The notes below the pieces were generated by a model. That model saw only the letters and a program-made list of their open reading frames with translations. It did no database searches and had not been told where the DNA came from. DNA of 64,000 bases, from positions 186,001 through 250,000 of the forward strand of contig NZ_JACHEZ010000001.1 of NCBI RefSeq assembly GCF_014201675.1, written 5' to 3'. Below, piece after piece: positions 45,382 to 54,920 of this stretch (within the stretch, counting starts at the first letter, position 1; each line of letters begins with the position of its first letter). The translations under genes and the position numbers were made by a program. This stretch comes from Oceanithermus desulfurans. Lineage in GTDB: Bacteria > Deinococcota > Deinococci > Deinococcales > Marinithermaceae.

Positions 45382-45410
45382 AAGATGCCCGCCTTCGCGG
45401 GCATGACGAC
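45382..45410 (+). repeat. Palindromic unit, ATGCCCGC type
   Basis: Last perfect copy of the cluster, 40 bp from the thioesterase stop. Confidence 0.85.
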
Positions 45411-45449
45411 GTAGCGCGGTATGTCGAGGCTAACGGGCATGATGAGCGG

Positions 45450-45866
45450 CTAGAGCTCGCGCCCCACGCGCCGCTCGATGCTGCGGATGCGATCCTTCAA
45501 ATCCTCTGGTAGCGGAGCGCTGCGGCCTTGCTGCAAGAAAGCCTGCACCGTGGAGCCGTCGGCGGCGGGTTCGCCGTCGGCGAGGACCAGGTACTCCATC
45601 GTGTAGCTCTTGTTCCCAAAGCGGGCGACGCGGCAGCCGACCCGGACCTTCTGCCCCAGGACGATGGCGCGGCGGTAGTTCACCTCGGCCCGGGCCACCA
45701 CCACGCTGTCGTCGCGCGAGGTCCAGCCGAGACGGGCAAAGTAGGCCACCCGGGCCTGCTCGAAGTAGGTGAGGTAGACGGCGTTGTTGACGTGGTTGAA
45801 GGTGTCGAGGTCGCGGTAGCGCACGTCCACCTCGACCACGATGGGAAAGTCGGCGAGCGGGTCCAC
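45450..45866 (-). CDS. Acyl-CoA thioesterase, YbgC/FadM type
   Basis: 138 residues, hotdog fold. VRYRDLDTFNHVNNAVYLTYFEQARVAYF is the 4-hydroxybenzoyl-CoA thioesterase signature with the catalytic aspartate. It probably hydrolyses acyl-CoA. An ATG exists at 45875, but it is part of the -10 box TACAAT (45874-45879); GTG at 45866 lies exactly 7 nt after that box, so GTG is taken as the leaderless start. Confidence 0.88.
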   Translation of the reverse strand: MDPLADFPIVVEVDVRYRDLDTFNHVNNAVYLTYFEQARVAYFARLGWTSRDDSVVVARAEVNYRRAIVLGQKVRVGCRVARFGNKSYTMEYLVLADGEPAADGSTVQAFLQQGRSAPLPEDLKDRIRSIERRVGREL

Positions 45867-45926
45867 GGGAGTCATTGTACCGGCGGCTTCATCGTTTGCG
45901 CGCCCGGGGGTGCTAAGCTGGGGCGG

Positions 45927-46283
45927 ATGCGAAGCGCAGCCCTGTTCGTGATGCTGGTCCTGCTGCTGGCGGCCTGCAAGCCCACGAAAGCCGAACCCCT
46001 GGACGCCGACGTGTCCATCACCCCCTGGCCTCCCCAGGTGCGGCCGTCGTTGATCGCCGTTCGTGTTCCGCCGTCGCTGGACGTGGTGAGCGTCAAGGTG
46101 GTGGGGGACATGACCCACGCGGGCATGATCCCTGTGGAGGGCGAGGCGAGCCGCGACGAGGACGGCGTTTGGCGGGTACGCGACTTCGACCTCAACATGC
46201 GCGGCGACTGGATCTTGACCATCACGGCCAAGGATCGGCAGGGGAAGAAGTACGTCAAGGAAGTTCGCTTTACGATCCGGTAA
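45927..46283 (+). CDS. FixH/YtkA-like lipoprotein
   Basis: 118 residues. Lipobox LLLAAC places the acylated cysteine at about 17. The rest resembles FixH/YtkA domains (VRVPPSLDVVSVKVVGDMTHAGM; DLNMRGDWILTITAKD), proteins linked to copper or haem-copper oxidase assembly. TAAGCT (45914-45919) is 7 nt before the ATG, so it is leaderless. First of three genes with 11-nt and overlapping spacing. Confidence 0.75.
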   Translation: MRSAALFVMLVLLLAACKPTKAEPLDADVSITPWPPQVRPSLIAVRVPPSLDVVSVKVVGDMTHAGMIPVEGEASRDEDGVWRVRDFDLNMRGDWILTITAKDRQGKKYVKEVRFTIR

Positions 46284-46294
46284 AGGGGGCCCTG

Positions 46295-47740
46295 TTGCGA
46301 ATCGACCTGCTGCGACTGCCCATCGTCGGACGCTTCGTCCGTTGGCGCTACAGCCGCTTCGCGCTGCAGCTGCCCCTGCTGCTGCTGGCGGTGCTGGCCA
46401 TCTACGACGGCTTCGTGGGGCGTCAGCTCGCGCCCAAGAACCTCGCCACGGTTTCGGTGTGGCTGCACTACCGGGGGCTCTTGGTCCTCGTCATCGCGGT
46501 GCTGGGCAACCTTTTCTGCAGCGCCTGTCCGCTCATGCTGACCCGCGGGCTCACGGAGCGCCTGCGCCGGTTCGCGCCCCGGCTCTCCTGGCCTTTGGCG
46601 TTGCGTAACAAGTACTTCGTCATCGCCTTTACCCTGGTCTACCTCTTCGCCTACGAGTACTTCGACCTCTGGGCCAGCCCCTGGCTGACGGCGTGGCTGA
46701 TGGTCGGCTACTTTGGCGCGGCGCTCGTGATCGACACCCTGTTTCCCGCGGGTACGTTCTGCAAGTACGTGTGCCCGCTGGGCAACTTCAACTTCACCCT
46801 CTCCACCTCGAGCCCGACCCGCATCGGCGTCAGGGACCGCCAGGTCTGCCTGGACTGCGAAGGGCACTACTGCGTCAACGGCCGGGTGGACACCGCCGAA
46901 GGGCCGCGGCCGCTGGCGTTCAACACCGCCGCCGAGGGCGTCCGCTACCCGGGATGTGAGACCAAGCTGTACGCGCCGCAGATCGAGAGCAACTACGACT
47001 GCACGCTCTGCTTCAACTGCGTGCGCGCCTGCCCCTACGACAACGTAACCTGGGAGACCCGCAACCCCGCACGAGAATGGACGGGCGCGCGCTACCGCCT
47101 GGACTACGTCTTTCTGGGGTTGCTGCTCTTCTTCGCGGGGTTCATGAACGCCTTCGCGATGATCCCCGCGTACTACGACCTGGCCGAGAAGGCCGCGGCG
47201 CTCCTGCGTACGCAGAGCGAGGCGTTGCTGCTGATGCTGGCCTTCGTGCTCTGGGTGGGTGCGGGGCTGGGGCTCTCGTGGCTGGTGGCCCGCGCCTCCG
47301 ACCGCATCGCGGGCCTGCGCGACCCGGGGCTCGTCTCGCTGCGGCGGTGGGGCGCCGCCTTCCTGCCGCTGACCTTCGCCATGTGGGCCGGCCACTACGC
47401 CTACCACTTCCTGACGGGCTGGGCCACGATCGTGCCGGTGACACAGCAGGCGCTGGCCAACCTGGGCCTGCCCGTGGGCGAGCCCAACTGGCAGCTCGCC
47501 GCGCTGGTGCCGGAGAACCTGCTCTACCCCCTGCAGGTGGCGATCCTCTACCTGGGCCTGATGGGTTCGGCCTACGCGGTCTTCGCCCGCGCGCGCAAGC
47601 TGGGCCGCCTGAGCGCGGCGCTGCCGATGTTCGCCTACTTGGTGCTGCTGGTGGTCTTGACGCTGTGGGTGCTGGCGCAACCCATGGAGATGCGCGGTAC
47701 GCTGCTGGATCCGGGTAGCCAGCCGGGAGGGTTGAGATGA
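46295..47740 (+). CDS. Membrane polyferredoxin (NapH/NosR/CcoG-like)
   Basis: 481 residues. TTG at 46295 with AAGGGGG upstream is the start. About ten hydrophobic helices. Cysteine motifs: CSACPLM, CKYVCPLGNFN, CLDCEGHYC, GCETK, and CTLCFNCVRACPYDNV for two [4Fe-4S] clusters. Such proteins pass electrons across the membrane for copper or nitrogen-oxide enzymes. A histidine in WAGHYAYHFLTGW may bind metal or haem. The substrate partner is not encoded here. Overlaps the next gene (ATGA). Confidence 0.82.
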   Translation: MRIDLLRLPIVGRFVRWRYSRFALQLPLLLLAVLAIYDGFVGRQLAPKNLATVSVWLHYRGLLVLVIAVLGNLFCSACPLMLTRGLTERLRRFAPRLSWPLALRNKYFVIAFTLVYLFAYEYFDLWASPWLTAWLMVGYFGAALVIDTLFPAGTFCKYVCPLGNFNFTLSTSSPTRIGVRDRQVCLDCEGHYCVNGRVDTAEGPRPLAFNTAAEGVRYPGCETKLYAPQIESNYDCTLCFNCVRACPYDNVTWETRNPAREWTGARYRLDYVFLGLLLFFAGFMNAFAMIPAYYDLAEKAAALLRTQSEALLLMLAFVLWVGAGLGLSWLVARASDRIAGLRDPGLVSLRRWGAAFLPLTFAMWAGHYAYHFLTGWATIVPVTQQALANLGLPVGEPNWQLAALVPENLLYPLQVAILYLGLMGSAYAVFARARKLGRLSAALPMFAYLVLLVVLTLWVLAQPMEMRGTLLDPGSQPGGLR

Positions 47741-48315
47741 CGTCAAAACGTTGGGCTTGGACGGTACTGTTCGCTTTGCTGGCAGGCCTCGCCTGGGGGC
47801 ACGCCGAACCGGTGCAGGTGGTGGTGGTGGTGACCCCGGCGGGGCAGGAACTCAAGATCGACGTGCAGATGGTGGGGGAGGTCAGCACCCTGCCCATCCG
47901 CGGCGCGGTGGTGGAGGCGCGCTTCTACGTCCGCACCCCCGAGCTGCAGCAGCTGCTCGACGAGGGAGGCGGTTCGGTTTCCCGGGCCGGCGACCCCGAC
48001 CTGCTGGGCGTTCCGGTGGCCAGCGTGCCGCTTGAGGAGCCCAAAGAGGGCGGGTACCGGGGGGCGCTGCCGGCTCCACCGCCGGGGGACTACGTTTTGG
48101 CCGTGGTGGACACCACCTTCAAGGGTGAGGCCGCGGTGGCGGCCAAGCCGCTGCGCCTGCCGCTGCCGCCCACCGGGGCCACGCTGGCACTGCAGCTTCC
48201 CGAGACGACGACGCCCAACCGCTACCTGCTCTACGCCCTATTGGGCCTGGCCCTGCCGGCGCTCGTAGGGATCGGCTTCGCTCTCGCCGCCCGGGGCGAG
48301 CGCAAGGCGGACTAA
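47737..48315 (+). CDS. Exported membrane-anchored protein, unknown
   Basis: 192 residues. Signal peptide ([16 protein letters not shown]), a beta-rich exported domain ([37 protein letters not shown]) and a C-terminal membrane helix ([21 protein letters not shown]). The layout recalls exported copper-handling proteins. It overlaps the polyferredoxin gene by 4 nt and the convergent hemB by 4 nt. Confidence 0.75.
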   Translation: MTSKRWAWTVLFALLAGLAWGHAEPVQVVVVVTPAGQELKIDVQMVGEVSTLPIRGAVVEARFYVRTPELQQLLDEGGGSVSRAGDPDLLGVPVASVPLEEPKEGGYRGALPAPPPGDYVLAVVDTTFKGEAAVAAKPLRLPLPPTGATLALQLPETTTPNRYLLYALLGLALPALVGIGFALAARGERKAD

Positions 48316-49283
48316 CCCTCGAGCAGCCAGCGGGCGGCGTCCGGAGCGAAGTAGGTCAGCACGAACTGGGCTCCGGCGCGGCGCAGGGCGACGAGCGACT
48401 CGAGCACCACCCGCCGCTCGTCGATCCAGCCGTTCAGGGCGGCGGCCTTGACCATGGCGTACTCGCCGGAAACGTGGTAGGCCGCCAGCGGTTTGTGGAA
48501 GCGCTGCTTGAGCAGCGGCAGCACGTCCAGGTAGGGTAGGGCCGGCTTGACCATGAGCATGTCGGCGCCCTCCTGATCGTCGATCGCAGCTTCGCGCAGG
48601 GCGTCCCAGTACCCGCCGGCGGGGTCCATCTGGTAGCTGCTGCGGTCGCCGAAGGCGGGCGCGCTGTCGGCGGCGTCGCGGAAGGGGCCGTAGAAGGCCG
48701 ACGCGTACTTGACCGCGTAGGAGAGGACGGGGGTGCCCGTGAACCCCGCGTCGTCGAGCGCGGCGCGGATCGCCGCGACCTGCCCGTCCATCATGGCGCT
48801 GGGGGCGATCACGTCGGCGCCGGCGCGGGCCTGGCTTACCGCCGTTTTGGCCAGAAGCTCGAGCGTGGCGTCGTTGTCCACCGTGCCTTCGTGGACGATG
48901 CCGCAGTGGCCGTGATCGGTGTACTCGCACAGGCAGGTGTCCGCCATCACCAGCAGGTCCGGGTGTTCGGCCTTGATGCGGCGGATGGCCTCCTGCACCA
49001 GGCCGTCCTCGGCGTAAGCGCCGCTGCCGGTGGCGTTCTTCTCCTCCTGGGGGAGTACGCCGAAGACCATGATGCCGCCGAGCTGCAGGTGCACGGCCTC
49101 GGCGGCGGCGGTCAGCAGGCTGTCCAGCGAGTGCCGCAGCTGACCCGGCATCGAGGCGATGGGCTCCGGATCGGCGCCGCGGTGGACGAAGAGCGGCCAG
49201 ACGAGGTGACGGGGCTCGAGGCTGATCTCGCGTACCAGCCGGCGCATGCTCGGGCGAAGGCGCAACCTGCGGGGGCGTTCCAT
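48312..49283 (-). CDS. hemB: Delta-aminolevulinic acid dehydratase (porphobilinogen synthase)
   Basis: 323 residues. Zinc cysteines in [14 protein letters not shown], Schiff-base lysines in [15 protein letters not shown] and [10 protein letters not shown]. Zinc-type enzyme of haem synthesis. The start is ATG 49283, preceded 7 nt upstream by TAACGT (49291-49296); the frame to 49307 is ignored. Confidence 0.96.
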   Translation of the reverse strand: MERPRRLRLRPSMRRLVREISLEPRHLVWPLFVHRGADPEPIASMPGQLRHSLDSLLTAAAEAVHLQLGGIMVFGVLPQEEKNATGSGAYAEDGLVQEAIRRIKAEHPDLLVMADTCLCEYTDHGHCGIVHEGTVDNDATLELLAKTAVSQARAGADVIAPSAMMDGQVAAIRAALDDAGFTGTPVLSYAVKYASAFYGPFRDAADSAPAFGDRSSYQMDPAGGYWDALREAAIDDQEGADMLMVKPALPYLDVLPLLKQRFHKPLAAYHVSGEYAMVKAAALNGWIDERRVVLESLVALRRAGAQFVLTYFAPDAARWLLEG

Positions 49284-49348
49284 GCCCTTTACGTTACAAA
49301 AAAACACGCGCCGCTGCGCCCCTCCCTATAATGGGGGGCGGAGGGCGC

Positions 49349-49663
49349 ATGAACTTTCAGAAACTGCTCAAAGAAGCGAAGAAAGCGCAGCAAAAGGCTG
49401 CTGAAATCCAGGAGAAGCTCGCCGGCATGACCGTCGTGGGCACCGCCGCCGGGGGGCTGGTGGAGGTGACGGCCAACGGCCACGGCCAGATCGTGGCGAT
49501 CAGCCTCAAACCCGAGGCCGTGGACCCCGACGACGTGGAAGCCCTCGAAGACCTGCTGCTGGTGGCTGTGCAGGACGCCCAGGCCAAGGCCGCGGAACTC
49601 TCGGAGAAGGAGATGGGGGGCGGCCTCGGCCAGATGGGGCAGATGCTGGGGGGCCTCTTTTGA
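49349..49663 (+). CDS. ybaB: YbaB/EbfC nucleoid-associated protein
   Basis: 104 residues; DNA-binding dimer. MNFQKLLKEAKKAQQKAAEIQEK, then VEVTANGHGQIVAISLKPEA, then a glycine/methionine-rich tail. TATAAT (49327-49332) and GGAGGG precede the ATG. Ends in a TTGA overlap with recR, the usual pair. Confidence 0.95.
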   Translation: MNFQKLLKEAKKAQQKAAEIQEKLAGMTVVGTAAGGLVEVTANGHGQIVAISLKPEAVDPDDVEALEDLLLVAVQDAQAKAAELSEKEMGGGLGQMGQMLGGLF

Positions 49664-50253
49664 GGTACCCCGACCGGCTGCTCGCCCTGATCCGGGCGCT
49701 GGCCCGGCTCCCCGGGGTGGGCCCCAAGAGCGCCCAGAAGCTGGGGCTCCACCTGGCACAGAACAAGGCCGAGGCCGGCGAGCTGGCCGCGGCGCTGGAG
49801 GAGGTGCGGCGCCACGTGGGCGTCTGCGAGCGCTGCGGCAACCTGGCGGAGGGTCCGCTCTGCCCGGTCTGCTCCGATCCCGCGCGCGACGCCGGGGTCA
49901 TCGCCGTGGTCGAGACCGCGGCCGACGTGCTGGCCATCGAGAAGAGCGGGGAGTACGCCGGGGTCTACCACGTCCTCGGCGGCGCGCTCAATCCGCTCGA
50001 GGGCGTGGGGCCCGAGCAGTTGCGCGTCGAGAGCCTGCTCGAGCGGGCGCGGTCGGCGCGCGAGGTCATCCTCGCCACCTCGATGACCGTCGAGGGTGAG
50101 GCCACCGCGGCCTACCTGAGCGAGCGGCTTGCCGGCACTCCGGCGAAGCTGAGCCGGCCGGCGTACGGACTTCCGGTCGGAGGTACTTTAGAATACGTGG
50201 ACGAGGTCACGTTGGCCCGGGCGCTGGCGCACCGTCAGCCCGTGTCCGAATAG
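49660..50253 (+). CDS. recR: Recombination protein RecR
   Basis: 197 residues; loads RecA with RecFO. Helix-hairpin-helix LARLPGVGPKSAQKL, zinc finger CERCGNLAEGPLCPVC, Toprim segment VIAVVETAADVLAIE. TTG start overlaps the ybaB stop. Confidence 0.97.
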   Translation: MRYPDRLLALIRALARLPGVGPKSAQKLGLHLAQNKAEAGELAAALEEVRRHVGVCERCGNLAEGPLCPVCSDPARDAGVIAVVETAADVLAIEKSGEYAGVYHVLGGALNPLEGVGPEQLRVESLLERARSAREVILATSMTVEGEATAAYLSERLAGTPAKLSRPAYGLPVGGTLEYVDEVTLARALAHRQPVSE

Positions 50254-50261
50254 GGAGGGTC

Positions 50262-50627
50262 ATGCGAGAGTTCGAAGCCGTTCTGAGCAACCTGGTCGTC
50301 GAGGTGGGCGGGCTCTACGCCGCCGCCCTGGGCGGCGTCGACGGCTTGATGATCGAGGGGTTCTCACGCGCGCAGGCCGTCGATCTGGAAAGCGCCGTGG
50401 CGGAGCACGCCGGCCTCTTGCGGGCGACGCGGGAGCGTTACGCGGCCACGATGAGCACCCCGGCGATCCAGGAGTGGCTGGCCGTGGGCGACCCGATCGT
50501 CGGGTACGTGAGGCCGGTCAGCGACGAATACTTTCTGCTCTGCGTGGCCAGCCCCGAGGTCAACCTCGGGCAGCTGCGGCTCAAGGCGACGCAGGCGGCG
50601 GATGTGCTGAAGGGGGTGCTGTCGTGA
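50262..50627 (+). CDS. Roadblock/LC7-domain protein A
   Basis: 121 residues, single roadblock domain (VVEVGGLYAAALGGVDGLMIEG; VRPVSDEYFLLCVASPEVNLGQLRLKA, about 8-115). Such proteins regulate small Ras-like GTPases (MglB-MglA) or form scaffolds. No GTPase is next to it. It is 8 nt after recR and overlaps the next roadblock gene. Confidence 0.8.
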   Translation: MREFEAVLSNLVVEVGGLYAAALGGVDGLMIEGFSRAQAVDLESAVAEHAGLLRATRERYAATMSTPAIQEWLAVGDPIVGYVRPVSDEYFLLCVASPEVNLGQLRLKATQAADVLKGVLS

Positions 50628-50959
50628 GCTGGCTCAGTGAACTGGAGGCCCTTCCCTCGGTGCGCCGCGCCGTTTTGGCCGGTATGGACGGACTGGTCAT
50701 CGAGTCGGTGGGGCGCGGCGGCCTGTCGGACTCGGTGATGGCGGCGGAGATGGCCGCCCTGGTGCGGGCCATGCAGGGCATCACCGGCGCTTTGGGCGAG
50801 GACCTGCGCCGCTTCACCCTGGCGACGGCGAGCTACGAGATCCTCGCCGTCTGCTTCGAGGGCTACTGCCTGGGTGCCTTGATCGAGCGCGGCGGCGAAC
50901 GCGCCGTGGTGGGGCAGACGCTGACGAACCTGGCCATGCGCCTGGTGGATCAGCTGTAG
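50624..50959 (+). CDS. Roadblock/LC7-domain protein B
   Basis: 111 residues from a GTG overlapping the previous stop (GTGA). RRAVLAGMDGLVIESVGRGG and FTLATASYEILAVCFEGYCLGALIE show the roadblock fold. The frame upstream of the GTG is shadow of protein A. Confidence 0.8.
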   Translation: MSWLSELEALPSVRRAVLAGMDGLVIESVGRGGLSDSVMAAEMAALVRAMQGITGALGEDLRRFTLATASYEILAVCFEGYCLGALIERGGERAVVGQTLTNLAMRLVDQL

Positions 50960-50974
50960 GTACTAGGAGGCGAG

Positions 50975-51340
50975 ATGTCCATTCAAGAACTGCTCGAGCA
51001 ACTTGCGGGAGACGAGGGCGTCAAGGCCGTGGCGCTGGTGGGCGAGGACGGCTTCGTAATCGAAAGCGTGAGCAAGGAGGGGGCGGCCGACCTGGACTTC
51101 GTGGGCGGCGCCGCCACCTCGGCGATGGCCAGCTCGCGCGCCCTGGCCGACCACCTGAAGAAGGGCGAGGTCGAGGAGGTCATGGTCGAGTTCGACGAGG
51201 GGCCGATGCTGCTCGAGCCGATCCAGGCCTCGGGCACCACCTACAGCCTGGTGCTGCTGCTGGCGGGAGCCCAGAACCTGGGCCGGGTGCGCTTCCAGCT
51301 CAAGAAGGTGCGCGCCCGCCTGCAGGAGGCGCTGGCGTGA
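50975..51340 (+). CDS. Roadblock/LC7-domain protein C
   Basis: 121 residues, third roadblock in the row (VKAVALVGEDGFVIESVSK; TTYSLVLLLAGAQNLGRVRFQLKK). The closest of the three to MglB in text. The 15-nt gap holds AGGAGG. Overlaps DUF3467 (GTGA). Confidence 0.8.
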   Translation: MSIQELLEQLAGDEGVKAVALVGEDGFVIESVSKEGAADLDFVGGAATSAMASSRALADHLKKGEVEEVMVEFDEGPMLLEPIQASGTTYSLVLLLAGAQNLGRVRFQLKKVRARLQEALA

Positions 51341-51618
51341 GCCAGGAACTGCGTCTCGACATCGACAAGGAGACGGCCAAGGGGCAGTACAGCAACCTGG
51401 CGGTCTTCAGCCACACCCCGACCGAGTTCTTCCTCGACTTCGCGCTGGTGCAGCCCCAGGGGGTGGCCCAGGTGGTGGCGCGGATCGTCACCAGCCCCCA
51501 GCACGCCAAGGCGCTGATGCGCTCGCTGGCCGAGAACATCCGCAAGTACGAGGCCCAGTACGGTCCCATCCCCGACCTTCCCGGCGGCCTGCCCAAGCCC
51601 GAAGGCCCCCAGGCCTGA
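51337..51618 (+). CDS. DUF3467 protein
   Basis: 93 residues. YSNLAVFSHTPTEFFLDFALVQP and SPQHAKALMRSLAENIRKYE match DUF3467, a small domain of unknown role often in bacterial operons. Proline-rich end. A strong terminator follows. Confidence 0.85.
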   Translation: MSQELRLDIDKETAKGQYSNLAVFSHTPTEFFLDFALVQPQGVAQVVARIVTSPQHAKALMRSLAENIRKYEAQYGPIPDLPGGLPKPEGPQA

Positions 51619-51635
51619 GCCGGTTCGCAAAGCGC

Positions 51636-51665
51636 GCACCCGGCCGCATGCGGCCGGGTGCTTTT
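51636..51665 (+). terminator. Terminator of the ybaB-recR-roadblock operon
   Basis: GCACCCGGCCG pairs with CGGCCGGGTGC around CATG, followed by TTTT. Also lies at the convergent fabF end. Confidence 0.9.
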
Positions 51666-51678
51666 CGAAAGTCTGCGG

Positions 51679-52914
<1,236 letters not shown>

Positions 52915-52920
52915 GGGTTC

Positions 52921-52967
52921 AGTATACGGGGCCGCGGAGGGGTCCCTTCGGACCGGTCCGCGGCCCC
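52921..52967 (-). terminator. acpP terminator abutting the fabF -10 box
   Basis: GGGGCCGCGGA (52928-52938) pairs with TCCGCGGCCCC (52957-52967). TATACT (52921-52926) of fabF begins one base later on the minus strand. Confidence 0.75.
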
Positions 52968-52979
52968 AATCGCCTGCGC

Positions 52980-53213
52980 TCAGGCGACCTTTTCTTGGAT
53001 GAACTTGATGGCGTCTCCGACGGTGCGGATCTTCTCGGCTTCCTCGTCGGAGATTTCCAAGCCGAACTCGTCCTCGAGGCCCATCACCAGTTCGACGATG
53101 TCGAGCGAGTCGGCGCCGAGGTCTTCGATGAAACGCGCTTCGGGCGTGACCTTGTCGGCCTCCACCCCGAGTTTTTCCACGACAACGGCCTTGACTTTGT
53201 CCAGAATGTCCAT
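52980..53213 (-). CDS. acpP: Acyl carrier protein
   Basis: 77 residues, acidic. The phosphopantetheine serine is in [24 protein letters not shown] precedes the ATG; TAAACT (53230-53235) may be an extra promoter giving high expression. Confidence 0.97.
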   Translation of the reverse strand: MDILDKVKAVVVEKLGVEADKVTPEARFIEDLGADSLDIVELVMGLEDEFGLEISDEEAEKIRTVGDAIKFIQEKVA

Positions 53214-53266
53214 GCGAACCTCCTTCGGGAGTTTAACACACGCAAGAAAACGTGTTTGAACCGGGT

Positions 53267-54004
53267 TTAGTGCGGGTAGAGCCCGCCGTCGATGGCGATC
53301 GTCTGGCCGTTGATGTAGGCGGCGGCGTCGGAGGCCAGGAAGGCCACCAGCTCCGCCACCTCTTCGGGCTTGCCGAAGCGGCCGGCGGGGATTGCGTTCA
53401 GGTACTCCTGCCGCACCTTCTCGGGAAGGGCGGCGGTCATGTCGGACTCGATGAAGCCCGGGGCCACGGCGTTCGCGGTGATGCCGCGGCCGCCGTACTC
53501 CTTGGCGATCGTCTTGGTAAAGCCGATCAAGCCGGCCTTGGCGGCGACGTAGTTGGCCTGGCCGGGGTTGCCCATCAGCCCCACGACGCTGGCGACGTTG
53601 ACGATCCGGCCCCAGCGCGCCTTCATCATCCGCTTCACGGCCTCGCGGGTGAGCCGGAAGACGGCCGAGAGGTTCGTCTCGATGACCGCGTCCCAGTCCT
53701 CGTCCTTCATGCGGATGAGCAGGCCGTCGCGGGTGATGCCGGCGTTGTTGACGAGGACGTCGAGCCCGCCCAGCTCCGCATGGCTGCGGGCGACCAGGTC
53801 GGCGGCGGCGTCCTTCTGGCTCAGGTCCGCACCCAGCACGGCCACCCGGGGCGCGCCCAGGCGGCGGGCTTCGGCGGCCACCTCGCGGGCGGCCTCCTCG
53901 CCGCGGGCGTAGTGGACGGCCACCGCGTAGCCGCGGCGGGCCAGCTCCAGGGCGATCGCGCGGCCGATGCCGCGGCTCGAGCCGGTGACGAGCGCATGCT
54001 TCAC
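53267..54004 (-). CDS. fabG: 3-oxoacyl-ACP reductase
   Basis: 245 residues, SDR family. NADPH site [21 protein letters not shown]; catalytic S-Y-K ([23 protein letters not shown]); end [18 protein letters not shown] 54004 overlaps fabD. Confidence 0.97.
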   Translation of the reverse strand: MKHALVTGSSRGIGRAIALELARRGYAVAVHYARGEEAAREVAAEARRLGAPRVAVLGADLSQKDAAADLVARSHAELGGLDVLVNNAGITRDGLLIRMKDEDWDAVIETNLSAVFRLTREAVKRMMKARWGRIVNVASVVGLMGNPGQANYVAAKAGLIGFTKTIAKEYGGRGITANAVAPGFIESDMTAALPEKVRQEYLNAIPAGRFGKPEEVAELVAFLASDAAAYINGQTIAIDGGLYPH

Positions 54005-54918
54005 GAAACCACCTCCTGCAGCGCCGCGGCGAGCCCCTCGGGCTCTTCCGCGTTCAGGGCCCGGGCCTCGGGCAGGGTGCGGCGGACCAGGCCCGTGAGG
54101 ACGTTCCCCGACCCCAGTTCCACGAAGGTCGTTACCCCGCGTTCGTGCATCGCTTCCAGAATCTCCACCCAGCGCACCGGGGCGGTGATCTGCGCGAGCA
54201 GCAGCTCGCGGATGCTCGCGGGGTCGGTTTCGGGCCGGGCGGTTACGTTCGAGAAGACCGGGAAGCGCGGAGGGCGCAGCTCGACCTGCGCCAGGTCGCG
54301 GGCCAGCGCCTCGCGGGCGGGGGCCATCAGCTCCGAGTGGAAGGGCGCCGAGACCTTGAGCGGCACCACGCGTCCGCGCCGCTCCTTCAGCGCGGCGGCC
54401 GCGGCCTCCACGGCCTCCTTGCGGCCGCTGATCACCACCTGCCCGGGGCTGTTGAGGTTGGCGATCCAGACGCCCTCGGTGCGCTCGACCACTTCGCGGA
54501 CCACCGCCTCGTCGAGCTTGAGGATCGCGGCCATCGCCCCTTCGCCCTCGGGAACGGCCTCCTGCATGTAACGGCCGCGGCTTCGCACCAGGCGCAGGGC
54601 GTCCTCGAGTTCGAGGGTGCCCGCGGCCACGTGGGCGCTCCACTCGCCCAGCGAATGCCCCGCGGCGTAGGCGGGGTCGGGACCGCCGGCCTCGCGCCAG
54701 GCGGCCCAGGCCGCGGCCGAGACCGCGAGCAGCGCCGGCTGCTGGTTCTCGGTGAGCCGCAGGGCCTCCTCGGGTCCTTCCCAGATCGTTTCGAGCAACC
54801 CCGGGAGCGCGGCCTCGGCGCGGTCGAAGACCGCGCGCGCCGTCGCCGAAGCCTCGGCGAAGGCCCGCCCCATGCCGACCTTTTGCGAACCCTGGCCGGG
54901 GAAGAGCGCGGCGAACAC
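54001..54918 (-). CDS. fabD: Malonyl-CoA:ACP transacylase
   Basis: 305 residues. [12 protein letters not shown], catalytic serine in [15 protein letters not shown], histidine in [14 protein letters not shown] 54918 follows the fabH stop by 2 nt. Confidence 0.97.
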   Translation of the reverse strand: MFAALFPGQGSQKVGMGRAFAEASATARAVFDRAEAALPGLLETIWEGPEEALRLTENQQPALLAVSAAAWAAWREAGGPDPAYAAGHSLGEWSAHVAAGTLELEDALRLVRSRGRYMQEAVPEGEGAMAAILKLDEAVVREVVERTEGVWIANLNSPGQVVISGRKEAVEAAAAALKERRGRVVPLKVSAPFHSELMAPAREALARDLAQVELRPPRFPVFSNVTARPETDPASIRELLLAQITAPVRWVEILEAMHERGVTTFVELGSGNVLTGLVRRTLPEARALNAEEPEGLAAALQEVVS

Positions 54919-54920
54919 GG

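Larger units (their letters stand above)
43640..45446. repeat. Cluster of REP-like palindromes with diverged duplications
   Basis: About 1.8 kb containing only one gene (GIY-YIG). At least twelve hairpin units occur in both orientations. One set has arms ATGCCCGC/GCGGGCAT (43655-43684, 43957-43983, 44710-44739, 45121-45150, 45382-45410; degenerate 45003-45030, 45072-45108, 45209-45238). A second set has arms ACTCCCGC/GCGGGAGT (44026-44054, 44088-44137, 44168-44196, 44914-44963). All share the outer bases CGTCA at one end and TCTT(G) at the other. Arm changes are compensated on the other side, so the hairpin is conserved. Spacing is irregular. Confidence 0.8.

Noticed and set aside
43640-45446. 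CRISPR array
   Set aside because: Units are palindromic, occur in both orientations, have irregular spacing and degenerate copies, and no cas gene is nearby.
43640-45446. Insertion sequence with transposase
   Set aside because: No transposase gene or target duplication seen; the only enzyme is a 93-residue GIY-YIG nuclease.
45867-45875. ATG at 45875 as the thioesterase start
   Set aside because: Its bases form part of the TACAAT -10 box, so it would not be transcribed; GTG at 45866 is at the leaderless distance.
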